DNA from: Cladorhizidae sp. MBARI D1340-BT2
Taxonomy: Eukaryota > Porifera > Demospongiae > Poecilosclerida > Cladorhizidae
Direction of reading: 5' to 3'
Length of the DNA stretch: 64,000 nucleotides
Assembly (NCBI GenBank): GCA_028752905.1
Contig: JAQNBH010000013.1
Coordinates: forward strand, 17,768,302-17,832,301
Part shown: one piece after another, positions 11,541 to 49,230 of the stretch
Numbering within the stretch: position 1 is the stretch's first letter
How the letters are laid out: every line of letters begins with the position of its first letter
Program-made: the position numbers and the translations under genes
Notes under the pieces: model-generated
The model's database searches: none
Seen by the model: only the letters and a program-made list of their open reading frames with translations
What the model was told of the DNA's origin: nothing

Positions 11541-14500
11541 TGAAAAATAGCTGGAGGGGTGAGGGAAAGGGGTGGGGTGGAGGTGGTAAGTGGGTTGGGA
11601 ATTCTGGGCTATACACATGACCATAAGAAAAGTGCATGTCCACAAATATACCTATATGGTGTGAACTCTGAGATCATTGATAAAAGCTGCATATATAGTT
11701 AATGCAGCAATATTTAGGCCACAAGTTAGATATGAGCATAGCTCTACTGGTAATTTTTTTTTGCAAGCATTGCATGTTCTAATCTCTCACTTTAAGATTG
11801 CACTGTGTTTGACAAATATTTATTTGATAATATGGTTTTGTGCCTTTTTTATTGACAAGAAGTTATATAACACATAAATATATTCACACACACACTATTC
11901 TTTTACTGCATGTTTATATACCCATTGGATTAAATAAAAACAGACACTTTATTTTCCATCTGTCCACTATTCTCCAGTTTGGGCATGGTCAATTGCATAT
12001 TCATAATGTGTAGTAGAGAAAAGCAAAGTTTGGACTCAGGTATGAGATATATTGTCAGTTGCTCCAGATTTAGCATCCCCAGCTCTTTGGAATAACTATT
12101 GGAGGAAGATCGCATACACTATACTGTTGAGGGCTTTGAACCATATCAGTAGTTGCCTCAGAAATCAATTACATTAGCTATCAATTCCCAGACTAGATTT
12201 ATTTCATCATTTACCAGATAGCTACAAATCTTGATGACACTCTATTTCATGCTAGAATCCATACAGTGAAGTTCTCAGTACAATTTTTGGTAATTGCAAT
12301 CGATATGCAGCCCAAACTTGGAAGTAAATGCCAAGGAAAAATATAGAACCAAGTATAAATATGATAAATATAACTATAGTCACTGAACGACACCTACAAG
12401 ATTTCTGTGGCACTAGAGTAAATAAACCACACAACCTCACAGGGTCAACTTGGAAGGGCCACACCAAATACATAGTTTGTGGGCAATCACAACCTTATTA
12501 GAGTTTTTGGTTTAAGTAGACTCCCACATACCAACACCTTATCTTACCTCCAATAAAGTTTAACTGCTTTTCATGTGCTAGTGTGGCTGAATAGTTTTGG
12601 TAACTAGCTACATTTGGCAAGTGGGGGGTTGACCTTGTACATATTGAGTATGCATTTTCTATAGAGTGATCCGACAGTACTAACTCCTCTGCAATATAAT
12701 TCCTTTTCATGCTCTTCATGGCTTTGTCATTGACATATGTGCTGAAACCTCAACATAACATAAAATAAGGCACAACATGACAAGTTCAAATGGAGCTAAT
12801 TTAAAAAAAATGTCATTTTGATTTTGTTACTGTTAATGTATTTCATTAGATATATTTTTGTATATTTATTATGTCATATTTTTGGGATTTACAGTACTCA
12901 TATATACAAGAATAGAGTTATAGCTTATCATTACCTTGCATAGTTGTGCAGCTTTATTGGCATTAGAAACTCATGTGCTAGTATTTTATACATGCATTGT
13001 CCTAGAGCAAACTGCCCTGGCTCTCACTCCACTCCAGATCCTACATCGAGTTGACCTCTTCTTGAGCCAGTTCTCATGCCTTCATGGAATTATCATTAGT
13101 GAGCTATTGTTCTCTCAGCTTACACCACACCATCTCAACTGACAATCTTACAGAAAACCCCCAAATATTATTGCACCTGAACTATCCATCCCCTCTTGAG
13201 TAAAGAAGTTAACAGGTTATCTTTAGTATCATGATCAGTGGTATAAGTTTCCATTATTATTGTTTGCAAGTACCTGATAGGGTTGGGCCTAGGAAAAGCC
13301 TTGCTTCTGTTGTAAGCAATCTCAAATGAAGACTACCCTTTCTTTTAAGCTTACCTGTGCTCCCAAGGTTAAGAAGTATATTTCAAGATTTTGTCCTCCA
13401 AAAGTGATTGTTCTAAGCTAGAGGATGGTGGTAGACACAACAGGCCTACTACTAGCTGTATATACTTAGGCAAACTTAGACAGCACAACAACTGACTGAG
13501 ACATTTGCCTGCATGTCATGGTGGATTTGATCATCGGAACAATTAAATGGTTCTTTTGGTGGTCCTGATTGTTTATGTTTGCAGCATATATCTAGTCATC
13601 CAAATTGGACAGCAAACTGATGTGAATCTTGTTCTTGCAGGTAGAACTCCCTCTCTTGTGTGACACTAATGTTTGGTACCCCCTAATAACTCTAAAAAAG
13701 AAAGATGGAGCTGAGAGCTCCATAGCGGTATTTAGGCTATAACTACACTTGTAATGATTGGTAGTCAAGACAACTATATAGCCTGGCAGTGAAAGAAACA
13801 ATCAGCAAACCTATTTGAACTTGGCTGTTGTACTAAATTTGAAGCAGAAGCAATAACCCATGCAGCTAGAACTAGCTGCCATCAGCCCTAGCTAGGTCAC
13901 ATCTTACTGAAACGTGAGATTTTGAAATATTTTTGTATAATTTGATTCATTGCCATAAAATGCATGCAGCTATAGAGAAATCTTCTAAACTTCTCTACTA
14001 TGTCACTCTGACTATTGTTTGCACACTTCCCTGTTCTTTGGAAATAATGCCACCATGTAGAGGGAGTTCAACAGGGAGATCTTCTGCAACCACTTCAGTT
14101 TTGCCTACAGTCCACAGGTTTGTGGCTGTGGAGTTATGACTAGCACGTTGTGGTAGCAATGAGCAAACTCTGAAATGTCATTTGGCTTGGTGATTGAACT
14201 TCAGTGGAAGTCCTTGTTGACTTGCCCTTTTTGTGGAGGGTGAGGCCAAGAAGTTAATTGAATCAAAATGTGACAGTCACGACCCATTTGCTATTGATTG
14301 AATTCTTGTACACTTGCCCAGGTCTTTGAATAGTTGCTTTGGAAGTAGACACTCTCATGAATTCTCCAAATAGTTGTCTAGAGTTCTCTAAATAAAACTG
14401 TCATCTCTATTCTCATGATTACTCATTACACTTTACCATTGCCCAAAATGCTGACATTTACACACCTTTGCCACCTATTTCTCCTCTCCTTCAAATTTTC

Positions 14501-16322
14501 AGAATTTGATGCCTTCCATAATTATGTTGACATTACATTGAACATTTTGCATGGTCACGAGCTTCTTTGCCAGTCAGATCTGGCGATCTTGGGCTCAAGG
14601 CTGTAGTCAGGTCTACTCCATCAGTAATACTGGATGCAGCTTCAGGCTCATTGAATCTTATAAGCCACATCTTGGCAAAAAGATTTGTCTACCCTTGAAT
14701 CAAGTTTGGCTATGTGCCAGGACATTAGCTACTAGTCCTTGACCTGAGGATGAGTCACTACCATGTCTGGAAGTCATGGGACACACCTCACACGATGGAT
14801 AAACTTTTGAAAGGAGCTCCTGGTGCTCGCCCATGGCAAAATTAGAGTTTCAGCAGAGATGGAAGCAGGTGACAGGTCCAGTGTGATGTCTGTTCTGAAT
14901 CGGAAATTTGCTTAGCTACAGGTTGTTACCTTGATATGTTGTTGTGCAGTACTCATCTGTTTCAACATTGTAGAATTCCAGTAATAAGCAGTAACTTGTT
15001 GCAATTCAGGAAGAGTCAGGGTTGCTATCGGTCAATGAGAGATATGCAAAAATCCCCTCATACATGAAAATATCAGGTTTGGTGGCAAATTCTTTAATGA
15101 AGTGACAGTAATGTCATGGGCACCAGGAACATTGGTATTGCATAGCTACTACCTGTGCCGACACATTTCCCACTTTTTACTCAGATTATTTTTACGGGAC
15201 TCCAGGTGCAATAACAAACAGAGCAGATACTTTGATTCAGAATTACTCCAACATATAAGATAGCTAGTCATCACTTCGTTCTTGTTGGAATAGAGACATC
15301 TAGTGTGATCAGAAGAAAGTATTTGAGGATGATGGAAGTGACAGGAAGGCAAGGCACTTATTAACTAGAGTAATGTCTTTCAGGGGACATTTATCGATTA
15401 ATATCAAATATAATTGTTTACTGCTTATTGTACCAGAAGATAACAAGTTTTGCTTTATGCTAAATTTTAAAGGTGTAGTAGTCAGTTCCCCGGTGACCTG
15501 GCCTAGGTGATAATTTTATTTTCAATATCTCGGCGTGAATTTGATTTCAAGTGCTTTATAGTATATCGTTTTGTAGATCTTTCTTTGCTCTTCTTTTATC
15601 CCCCTCTCTCCCAGCACTAGTTGTGAAACAATCTGTCGCACTTTAATCTAATTAACCCTGGTGTCGATTGTACATATTAGTGGTCACTTTAGTATATACC
15701 TCCATATATTTGGTAAACATTGCATACCAACAGAAATCTCTTGGACTATTTTCCAGTACCAAAATTTCCCAAAATTTCCTACAGGAGACGAATGGCAATG
15801 ATATTATGGACGTTACAGTGTATATCATGAATAATTCATGAGTGCGTCGAAGATGCTACTGTGCATATGTGTTGGGCAATTGAGGTATGCAGCTCCAATT
15901 AGAATCCCTGGATATTAGGGGTCACGCTGGGTGGTGTCCCTACTGTGCCGGGCTGGGACTGTATCTCTCATTGATGAAATGACATTTTCCTGATGATTCC
16001 TTGCTTTGATGCCAGACACGAACACAATACGTTTTTATTCTAGTGGCTACACAAACTCGATGAGTTATGATCGTCTGCTTCTAGCTGGGGGAGGCTTCTG
16101 CCGGTGTCGGAAACATTTCTGCAGATATTTGTGCACTGGGAAGTCTTTGGAGTGCAGGACAACATGGCAGATAGTGCTAAAACATTCTCCTGTTGCACTT
16201 GTATGGCCAGCGCAATGCCTGACAACCAGCTATCCAAAAACACCGTAAGATGAAAAGATGGACGAAGATTTTGTCGCAGCTGCCTGAACAGGATATAATC
16301 CGATATTGGTGTGCTTGTTTAA
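11541..16322. other. Intergenic stretch, nothing recognised
   Basis: No open frame here shows protein-family motifs or a convincing exon chain. A 29-aa frame at 16164-16253 (+) starts in a good context (CAACATGGC) and could be a small first exon, but I found no partner exon. AT-rich sequence with no long repeats. Confidence 0.4.
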
Positions 16323-16612
16323 CTCTTTGACTGCGGTGGACATATATATATGTCCGTAAAGGACTAATGCTTTATTGACTCGCAGTAAGGTCCTGCTTAT
16401 CGGTACAGCCACTCACGAAGCATCTGCCTATCGGCTGCTTATTGGTACAGCTGCTCACATTGTTTAATTCACTTGTACTGACCTGGAATTATCAACTATC
16501 TTTGGACAAAGCGTGGTTATGTAAGGTGGTTATGTACCTTCACTCTAGATGCTTGATAAAGTATTGTGCTGAATACAAGTGATGGATAGATAATTATTAT
16601 AATAGAGCTGAA

Positions 16613-17270
16613 GTGCTGTGTATGTTAAAAAGAGATGACAGTGATGATGATTTTGTTGGATATATTGATGAGAATTATTGTGAAGGTGTGGAGGATGGTA
16701 AAGAGGGTGTGGAGGATTGTGAAGATGTTGTGGGTCGTAGGAGTAGCTCCAGTGAAAGTTCAAGCAGCTCCAGTTCAAGCAGCTCCAGTGCCATCAGCTC
16801 CAGTGCCAGCAGCTCCAGTGGCCAGCAGCTCCAGTACCAGCAGCTCCAGTGGTAATCTCATTCAGGCAGACATCTGGTTGCACAGTTGATATGGAAGGAA
16901 AAGCGCCCATTGACTTTGCTCAGCTTTTTCTCGATAACACTATCCTAAGGAGAATTGTGGAGGAAACAAATTTGTAAGCAGACCAATTTATAGCTTCAAA
17001 TCAAGACCTACCTCCTCAATCTAGAATGAGAGATTGGAAAGCTTGGCACAGTTAGCGATATAAAGAGGTTCATTGCCCTTATTATAGCCATTAGCGTGGA
17101 CAATCATACCAGCTTGGAAGAGAAATTGCTGTTGATGAATCAATTGGATTCAAGGGTAGGGTCTGGTTCATCCAGTACTTGTCCATGAAGCCCACAAAGT
17201 GGGGTACGAAAGCTTATGTCCTGGCAGACAGCTCTAGAGGATATACCTATAGTTGGAAGCTGTATGTAGG
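16613..17270 (+). pseudogene. piggyBac-type transposase remnant
   Basis: The start encodes an acidic stretch (DDSDDDFVGYIDE) and a long Ser run typical of PGBD N-termini. Further on, in changing frames, are motifs of the DDE_Tnp_1_7 domain: 'PIDFAQLFLDN..IVEETN' near 16905-16975 and 'EIAVDES..GFKGRVWFIQY' through 'MKPTKWGTKAYVLADSS' at about 17120-17235. The second block holds the conserved Asp of the catalytic domain. Several stops and frameshifts (e.g. 'ttgtaagca' near 16972) break the frame, and the Cys-rich C-terminal domain is not visible. Related to PGBD4-like proteins. Not functional. Confidence 0.8.
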
Positions 17271-17509
17271 TGAGGAGACTTTAGTATACACACAATAATA
17301 TGATATATACACTTGTACTATCTCTAAAAAGTAGTGGCTTTGGTGCATTTGGTACAGTTCGGGTGAGGCCAGTTCGGGTGAGGCCAAAGACAAAATGAAA
17401 AGGAATCTGTAAGTACAAATGTTGTCCATGCCTTGAAATGGATGGACAAGAGGCTCTGTGACCATTCTGAGTACTATCCATGATGATAGCACTGTTGGTA
17501 GATCATCCA

Positions 17510-17990
17510 AAGCTAGCTGAGCTGAGATACATACTAGCACTAGCTATAGAACAACTTGGTTTGCTTGGTAGTCTACTAGCTACCTCCAATGCTAGCCTAT
17601 ATATCAGCTACAACTGCCTTCTTCAAGCGCTAGCTAATTTGCCAGCTATAAAGATCAGCTCAAACTGCCTATACACTTCAAGCGCTAGCTACTTTGCTAT
17701 CTAAAACTTCCAACTTCAAGCGCTAGCTAATTTGCTAGCTATAAAGATAAGCTCAAACTGCCTATAGACTTCAACCGCCATCTAATTTGATAGCTACAAT
17801 GATCGTCCAACTTCAAGCGCTAGCTAATTTGCCATCTATAAAGATCAGCTCAAACTACCTATACACTTCAAGCGCTAGCTACTTGGCTATCTGAAACTGC
17901 CAACTTCAAGCGCTAGCTAATTTGCTAGCTATAAATATCAGCTAAAACTGCTTATACACTTCAAGCGCCATTTAATTTGCTAGCCATCTA
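17510..17990 (+). repeat. AGCGCTAGCTA-rich imperfect repeat cluster in the piggyBac element
   Basis: The phrases 'ttcaagcgctagcta', 'tttgctagctataaagatcagctcaaactgcc' and 'tatacacttcaagcg' recur in several imperfect copies. The motif contains overlapping palindromes AGCGCT and GCTAGC. A 16-bp direct duplication ('ttcgggtgaggcc...') lies just upstream at about 17355-17385. Confidence 0.7.
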
Positions 17991-18259
17991 TGTAACAAAC
18001 TGGTTAGCTTATCCACATAATAATACTTACTTGGAGTCTGGCTTCACTTGTCTTGCCATCTCAAAAGGTTCTTCTAGCCTGGTGTTGGGTAGAAAGTTAG
18101 GAGATAGTCAGAATATCACTCGTATGCTCACCTAAACAAGCCTCAAAAATACAAAACAAAACCAATTAAAAATCAGGTGATTTCAAAAACGGGTGATTCA
18201 ATAAAAACAGCCTCCGCGTGCAGGGGAAATTACTGGGTGAATCCCTTCGCAGCCAAAGA

Positions 18260-18260
<1 letters not shown>

Positions 18261-18290
<30 letters not shown>
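18261..18290 (+). repeat. (TTA)10 run, likely the 3' tail of the LINE
   Basis: Ten TTA units lie exactly between the piggyBac right end and the 3' end of the minus-strand LINE. Read on the LINE's own strand this is (TAA)10, a tail type used by many CR1/L2-like LINEs. Confidence 0.75.
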
Positions 18291-18291
<1 letters not shown>

Positions 18292-21200
18292 GAACTTTAC
18301 AGCCATGTTGACAGGTGTGAAATGTGTGTGAGTGATATTGGAAATAATGATTGCTGAAGGTCAATGAACCAAGAACTGGTGAAGCCTGAAAATGAAGAAA
18401 AGAAAAAGTAAAAGGAACAATACAGAGTTAATCAGAGTTAATCAGGGGTCCTATTAATATTGATCATATGGCATGGTGCGCAAGGACAAAGATAGTGAAA
18501 AGTGCATGTGTCGGCTGGGTCAAAGTGATTTAGGAAATAATGCCATAAGTACGGTACCAGTTGTTTCTTGATAGATAATAGTGATTGTGAAATGTCAATA
18601 GGAGGCAGTGCATTCCATAGTAGTACAATGCGGTTGAAGTAGAAATGTCTACTGTTGGAGGAGCGAGTGAATTTGTAGTTTAATTTGTGAAGTGAAGATG
18701 ACCGAGTAGGGTTGGTAGAGAATGATATGTATTTTTGTATGTCAAAGTTGCTCGAACGATCCTTTAACGATTTTACAAGGAAGAGGATGTCTTGCAGTTC
18801 GAACCAGTACATCAGTGGTAGTAAGTTTAAGGTAATGAGTCTGGATTTGTAGTCTGATGTGTGATCATTCAAAATGTATTTTGTAGTTCGACGTTGGACC
18901 TTTTCCAGCAGAGAGATGTCCTTTAAAAGGCGAGGTCTCCAAAGCTGAGAGCAATAGACCTTATCAATGAGATGTATAGGGATTTTTTTACAACTGTAGA
19001 AGATGAGGATTGGAAGGTTCTCCTTATCAGGTTAAGAGCAAAATAAGCGTTTCTGCATATTTTGGAAATATGTTCTGACCAGGAGAGGTTGCATGTGGTG
19101 AAGATTCCTAGATCTCTCTGACCATCAGTGTGAGGAATGACAGTTCTGTTTACACTGTAAGTGTGGGGATCCTTTTTGGTTAGCGAGATTCTCATTGCAG
19201 AGCATTTAGATTCATTCAATTGTAGATTCCATTTCTTACACCAGCATGTTATGGTTGTTAAGTCAATCTGCAATAAATTATAGTCTTCGGGAGAGGAGAT
19301 TGATTTGACAAGTTTGATGTCGTCGGCAAACATGTAGGATGATGAGAAACTAATAGCTGCTGGTATGTCGTTTACATACACCAGGAATAAAAGTGGCCCC
19401 AGAATACTGCCCTGTGGAACCCCTGATATGACAGGTAGTTTGGTAGATGAAAAACCTTCTAGTTCCACATAGTGGTGTCTGTTTGATAGGTAATTTTGGA
19501 ACCACAGCCAGAGGGGGCCAGTGATACCCATGAGCCAAAGCTTGTAGAGGAGTTCCGAGTGTGGCACTGAATCAAAGGCCTTTGAAAAGTCTAGGAAGAT
19601 AATGTCAGAAACGTTGTGAAGTTCAATTGCATCATAAACAGTTGAATATGTTGTGAGAAGGTTTGTCAGGCATGATCTTTTCTGCATAAATCCGAACTGT
19701 TCCCTACTAATTAAAGGTCCAAGAAATGGTATGATTTTTTTGTAAATGATAGATTCCAGTACCTTAGATACAACACTGAGCAAAGATATGGGTCTGTAGT
19801 TGTGGACACTTGAAATGTCACCTTTTTTGAAAATCGGCTTAATTTTTTTAATTTTCCATTCAACGGGTATAGAGGAAGATCGGAGACTATGCTCAAATAG
19901 GTTAGTGATTGGCTCAGAAAGAGAGGCTGCACAATGTTTGAATATTAGTGGGCTAATGCTGTCACATCCAGGAGCTTTGGTTGGGTCTAGCGTATGAAGG
20001 GCATCCAGAACATCTTCTATCGTTATGTTGATTGTAGAAAGTTGCGACTGGGGTGAAGGTAATTTGTGGAAAGGAGGTAGCATAAAGTTGCTCTTGGTAA
20101 ATACAGAGTTGAAATAGTTGTTAAATAACTCAGCTTTTTGAGAAGGGTCAGTAATAGGAATAGAGTCGTGAATGATGACGTTGGATATCTTTTTATTTTT
20201 GGAGAGCTGATTGATGTACCCATATAGTTTCTTACTGTTAGAGTGGAAAGAAAATACTAGGTTTTCTATGTAGGAAGTTTTTGAAGATAAGATTAACTTT
20301 TGCAGATCCCGTTCCATGTTTGACAAAGTGTCGAAATGTTGTAAAGAAGGATTTCGCTTGATTTTGCGTCGCAGTGTATGAATTTGATTAACTTGATGCC
20401 TAATTTGGGGGTTGAACCACTTTGGAGATTTGTGTGATGAAGCTCTGAACTTAGGAATGAACAAGTCACATGCTGATGTTGTTTCAGACTTTATCTGAGT
20501 CCAAAGTAGATTCACATCGGAAACAGGATAGTGATGTAACTTGTTTAAGGACTGCAATAGGTGGTTGGCCAAACCCTCTAGGTCAGCTTTAGCGTAGTTG
20601 TTAAGAAGTAGCGAAGGAGGAGGTTTATATTTGTTGAGAGAGCACAAAACATTAAATGAAAGAAGGAAGTGGTCTGATTTGAGGTTACAGAAATTAGAGT
20701 CGATGTGAAGGGAACATATTCGATCTGGGAAGTTGGTAATAATCAGATCCAGAATATTACCGGAGGAGTGAGTTGTGTTCGTAACTAATTGTACTAGATT
20801 AGATGAGATTAGTGTATCACAGAAAAGAGAGCTAGTTGTTGATGACGCTGACATTGAGGACCAGTTAACGTCTGGAAGATTGAAATCTCCGACTATTACT
20901 AGGTGTGCATCATTTGGTATTGATTTTAGGCACGAGCATATTTCTTGCATGACGGGTGGAGAGATGAGTGGTGGAGCATACACACAACATAGAAAGAGAG
21001 GGATAGGAGAAAGCAGTTCGACTATAATCAGTTCGGCTGAAGAAGCTGTTGAAATCAGAACAGATGGGATTTGATCTGAAATGGCAATCATTACTCCTCC
21101 TCCTCTAGAGCCCCTATCTCGCCGATACAAGTTGTAATTTGTAGGAGAATTTCAGTGTTCGTGGTTGATTTAGTAAGCCAGGTTTCCGTAATGGCTATAA

Positions 21201-21480
21201 TACTGGGATATTTACTGTAGACTAGAGAATGGAAGAGTGACAGTTTGTTGTTTAAGCTTCGGGAGTTCCAGACAAGAGTGTTGATGCATCCTGAGGATAG
21301 TCATTGAGAGGAGTTAATATTAGGGGAGACATGGTTTGGGTAAACAGGGTGGGTCGGAGGAAGATTGGAATTGGTTGGTGTTTGGCTGGGAGTGTCACTG
21401 CTGGCGTATTGGATGTTTTGAGTGTCATTAGTGGCTTGCTTTGGGATAGGAGACCTTAAGAGTGATCCATAGAGAGCCTT
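18291..21480 (-). mobile_element. CR1/jockey-like LINE, 5' truncated
   Basis: The minus strand carries an AP-endonuclease plus reverse transcriptase polyprotein. The N-terminal endonuclease is recognisable to about 21290 in shifted frames (LVWNSRSLNNKLSLFHSL, IIAITETWLTK). The main frame is 21130-18923 and a frameshifted C-terminal piece is 18872-18438. The 3' end runs into (TAA)10. Upstream of the endonuclease (21310-21480) there are only degraded open stretches and no first ORF. Clade assignment is by motif style only. Confidence 0.85.
18438..21130 (-). pseudogene. LINE ORF2: endonuclease and reverse transcriptase, two frameshifts
   Basis: The uninterrupted part (21130-18923, 735 aa) starts inside the endonuclease (RRDRGSRGGGVMIA) with GDFNLPDVNW, LDLIITN and SDH motifs. 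The reverse transcriptase follows with PIFKKGD..YRPISLLS, FGFMQKRSC, the first catalytic Asp in FLDFSKAFDSVP, GVPQGSILGPLLFLVYVND and the FADD box. Near 18965 a frameshift turns the end into FGDLAF-stop; the adjacent frame continues with YCSQLWRPRLLKDISLLEKV and runs to the normal C-terminal FNRIVLLWNALPPI (18872-18438). A second shift near 21135 separates the N-terminal endonuclease. With only these lesions over ~950 codons the copy is young but not functional as written. Function: cuts DNA and copies LINE RNA by target-primed reverse transcription. Confidence 0.88.
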
Positions 21481-21599
21481 AGTGTTGGCTTTCTTTTCTT
21501 AGTAGCAGTGTCCTTAGCACCATTGGCTTCTCGAGTAGGGTGGGTGGGGAGTATTTGTTCTTCTGGAAGATGTTGGGGCCATTATAGTGAGAGTTTCTT

Positions 21600-21865
21600 A
21601 TGTATGCAGGAGAGGCTCCGACCACTATGTAGGGGAGGTTCCAACCTCTGTGCAGGGGAGGCTCCAACCTCTATGCAGGGGAGGCTCCAACCTCTATGCA
21701 GGGGAGGCTCCACCCTGTATACAGGAGAGGCTCCGACCACTATGTAGGGGAGGTTCCAACCTCTGTGCAGGGGAGGTTCCGACCTCTATGCAGGGGAGGC
21801 TCCGACCTCTATGCAGGGGAGGCTCCGACCTCTATGCAGGGGAGGCTCTATTCAGGGGAGATTCC
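21600..21865 (+). repeat. 23-bp minisatellite upstream of the SDR gene
   Basis: About eleven units of 23 bp related to 'aacctctatgcaggggaggctcc'. Because 23 is not a multiple of 3, all frames cycle through the same sequence, which explains the open frames here; they are not genes. Confidence 0.9.
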
Positions 21866-21899
21866 AGAGGTCCAGCAGGCTGCTGATTACCTTTTGTAG

Positions 21900-22268
21900 A
21901 TGTGGGTAAATTGAAGGTGACAAAGTGTCACTTACTATGTCACGCATGCTATCTTTGAAGATTGTAAGCATACATGTATGACCAAGGTCCACTGGCCTAC
22001 TCTGAAGGACATGAAACCACCCACAGGTAGTAACCTAACAGTTCGTGAGCCATTGAAGTTTTGCGTATATATAATAAATAAGTCGGTGGTAATGGGCTTT
22101 GGTTATAAAAGCTGTCGGATCACTAGGTTAAACCAAAGGAGCTAGTAGTGCTTCAGGGACTTGGGGACATCCAACAGTTCAGGGAATTTATTAGGTAAGG
22201 GGTAAAGGTTCAGGACAGTTGGGGGGGGGGAGATTTTATCTGACAACCCGCCAGTAATTATCTATTAA
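21900..22268. other. 5' flank of the SDR gene
   Basis: No gene or recognisable element; includes a G9 run at ~22221-22230. Confidence 0.4.
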
Positions 22269-22282
22269 GGGGGCGGGGTGGG
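22269..22282 (+). promoter_or_regulatory. GC-box-like site upstream of the SDR gene
   Basis: The sequence GGGGGCGGGGTGGG lies about 130 bp before the start codon at 22412 and matches the core of an Sp1/KLF site. No TATA box is evident. Suggestive only. Confidence 0.3.
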
Positions 22283-22411
22283 TGGAAGCATCAAGTGTTG
22301 CTCGCAAGCTAACGCCATTCCTTACCTTCTGCCCAGAACCGCTCAACTGCATACTACTCTAGGCAGATGCAACTCTAAACTCGTGATAGTTACGCTTAAG
22401 TAGTACTCGAA

Positions 22412-48568
<26,157 letters not shown>

Positions 48569-48716
48569 AATTGTAGGAAGTGAAGCCAGGTGCACTGTAA
48601 CTATAGTGACTGCCAGCATAAATGTGTCCAACTTAGAATGACTTTCCCCTTAATCAATGACTTTCTATGTGAGTAATTATATATATACTACTGCTACTAC
48701 TACTTCTACTACCAAT

Positions 48717-48722
48717 AATAAA
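48717..48722 (+). other. Candidate poly(A) signal of the SDR gene
   Basis: AATAAA lies 149 bp after the stop codon, inside an AT-rich TAC-repeat stretch, so chance occurrence is possible. Confidence 0.4.
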
Positions 48723-48979
48723 TTATTATATACATGTACAGTACTACTATATACTACAACTACAATCAATAACTTAATATATATAATATGTATAGTTACT
48801 ATGCTACTGCTACTACTAATACTACTAATAATAATTGTAAGAACTCTTGGATTGAGCAGGAAAAATGAAACATAGAATTTAGTGTATAATACTGGTGTTA
48901 ATGGTGTATAACAAGTCTGGCTATGGTCTACATACACTCTTGCTTCTTAATTAACCAAATCACCCTCAGAAATATAAGC

Positions 48980-49230
48980 TGATGTTAGCATGACCTTTGC
49001 ACTCGGTTTAATTCAAGGCTGGCAAAAGTCCACAGGTACACCATGACTTCTAGAAGGAGAAGACACAAGTGGAACACTATGTTATCGGTAAAGGATTACA
49101 GCCCAAGTTCCAGCCACTGCGAGTTGAATCCCATAGAGCGTGTTTGGGGGTAATCAAAACAATTTTGCAGAGCACACACAAATTTCACTCTAATGAAGCT
49201 CCGTGAAATTCTCTCTCTGGCTTAATACGA
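48980..49230 (+). pseudogene. IS630-like (DDE_3) transposase C-terminal fragment
   Basis: The stretch at about 49090-49150 reads DYSPSSSHCELNPIERVWG, matching the conserved end of IS630-type transposases (HCELNPIE.VW) with the catalytic Glu. A shift at 'gggggtaatc' then gives FCRAHTNFTLMKLREIL. The upstream domain is not recognisable. It is a different family from the element at 32953. Confidence 0.6.

Larger units (their letters stand above)
16323..18260 (+). mobile_element. Decayed piggyBac element
   Basis: Left end: TTAA (16319-16322) followed by CTCTTTGACTGCGGTGGA. Right end: the reverse complement of 18243-18260 is CTCTTTGGCTGCGAAGGG, 14 of 18 identical to the left end. The right flank is TTAT instead of TTAA, and leads straight into a (TTA)n run. 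Between the ends lies a broken piggyBac-type transposase (16613-17270) and a cluster of AGCGCTAGCTA repeats. Element length 1938 bp. Confidence 0.8.

Noticed and set aside
21508..21899. Repetitive Arg/Gly-rich small proteins
   Set aside because: A 23-bp minisatellite gives the same sequence in every frame.
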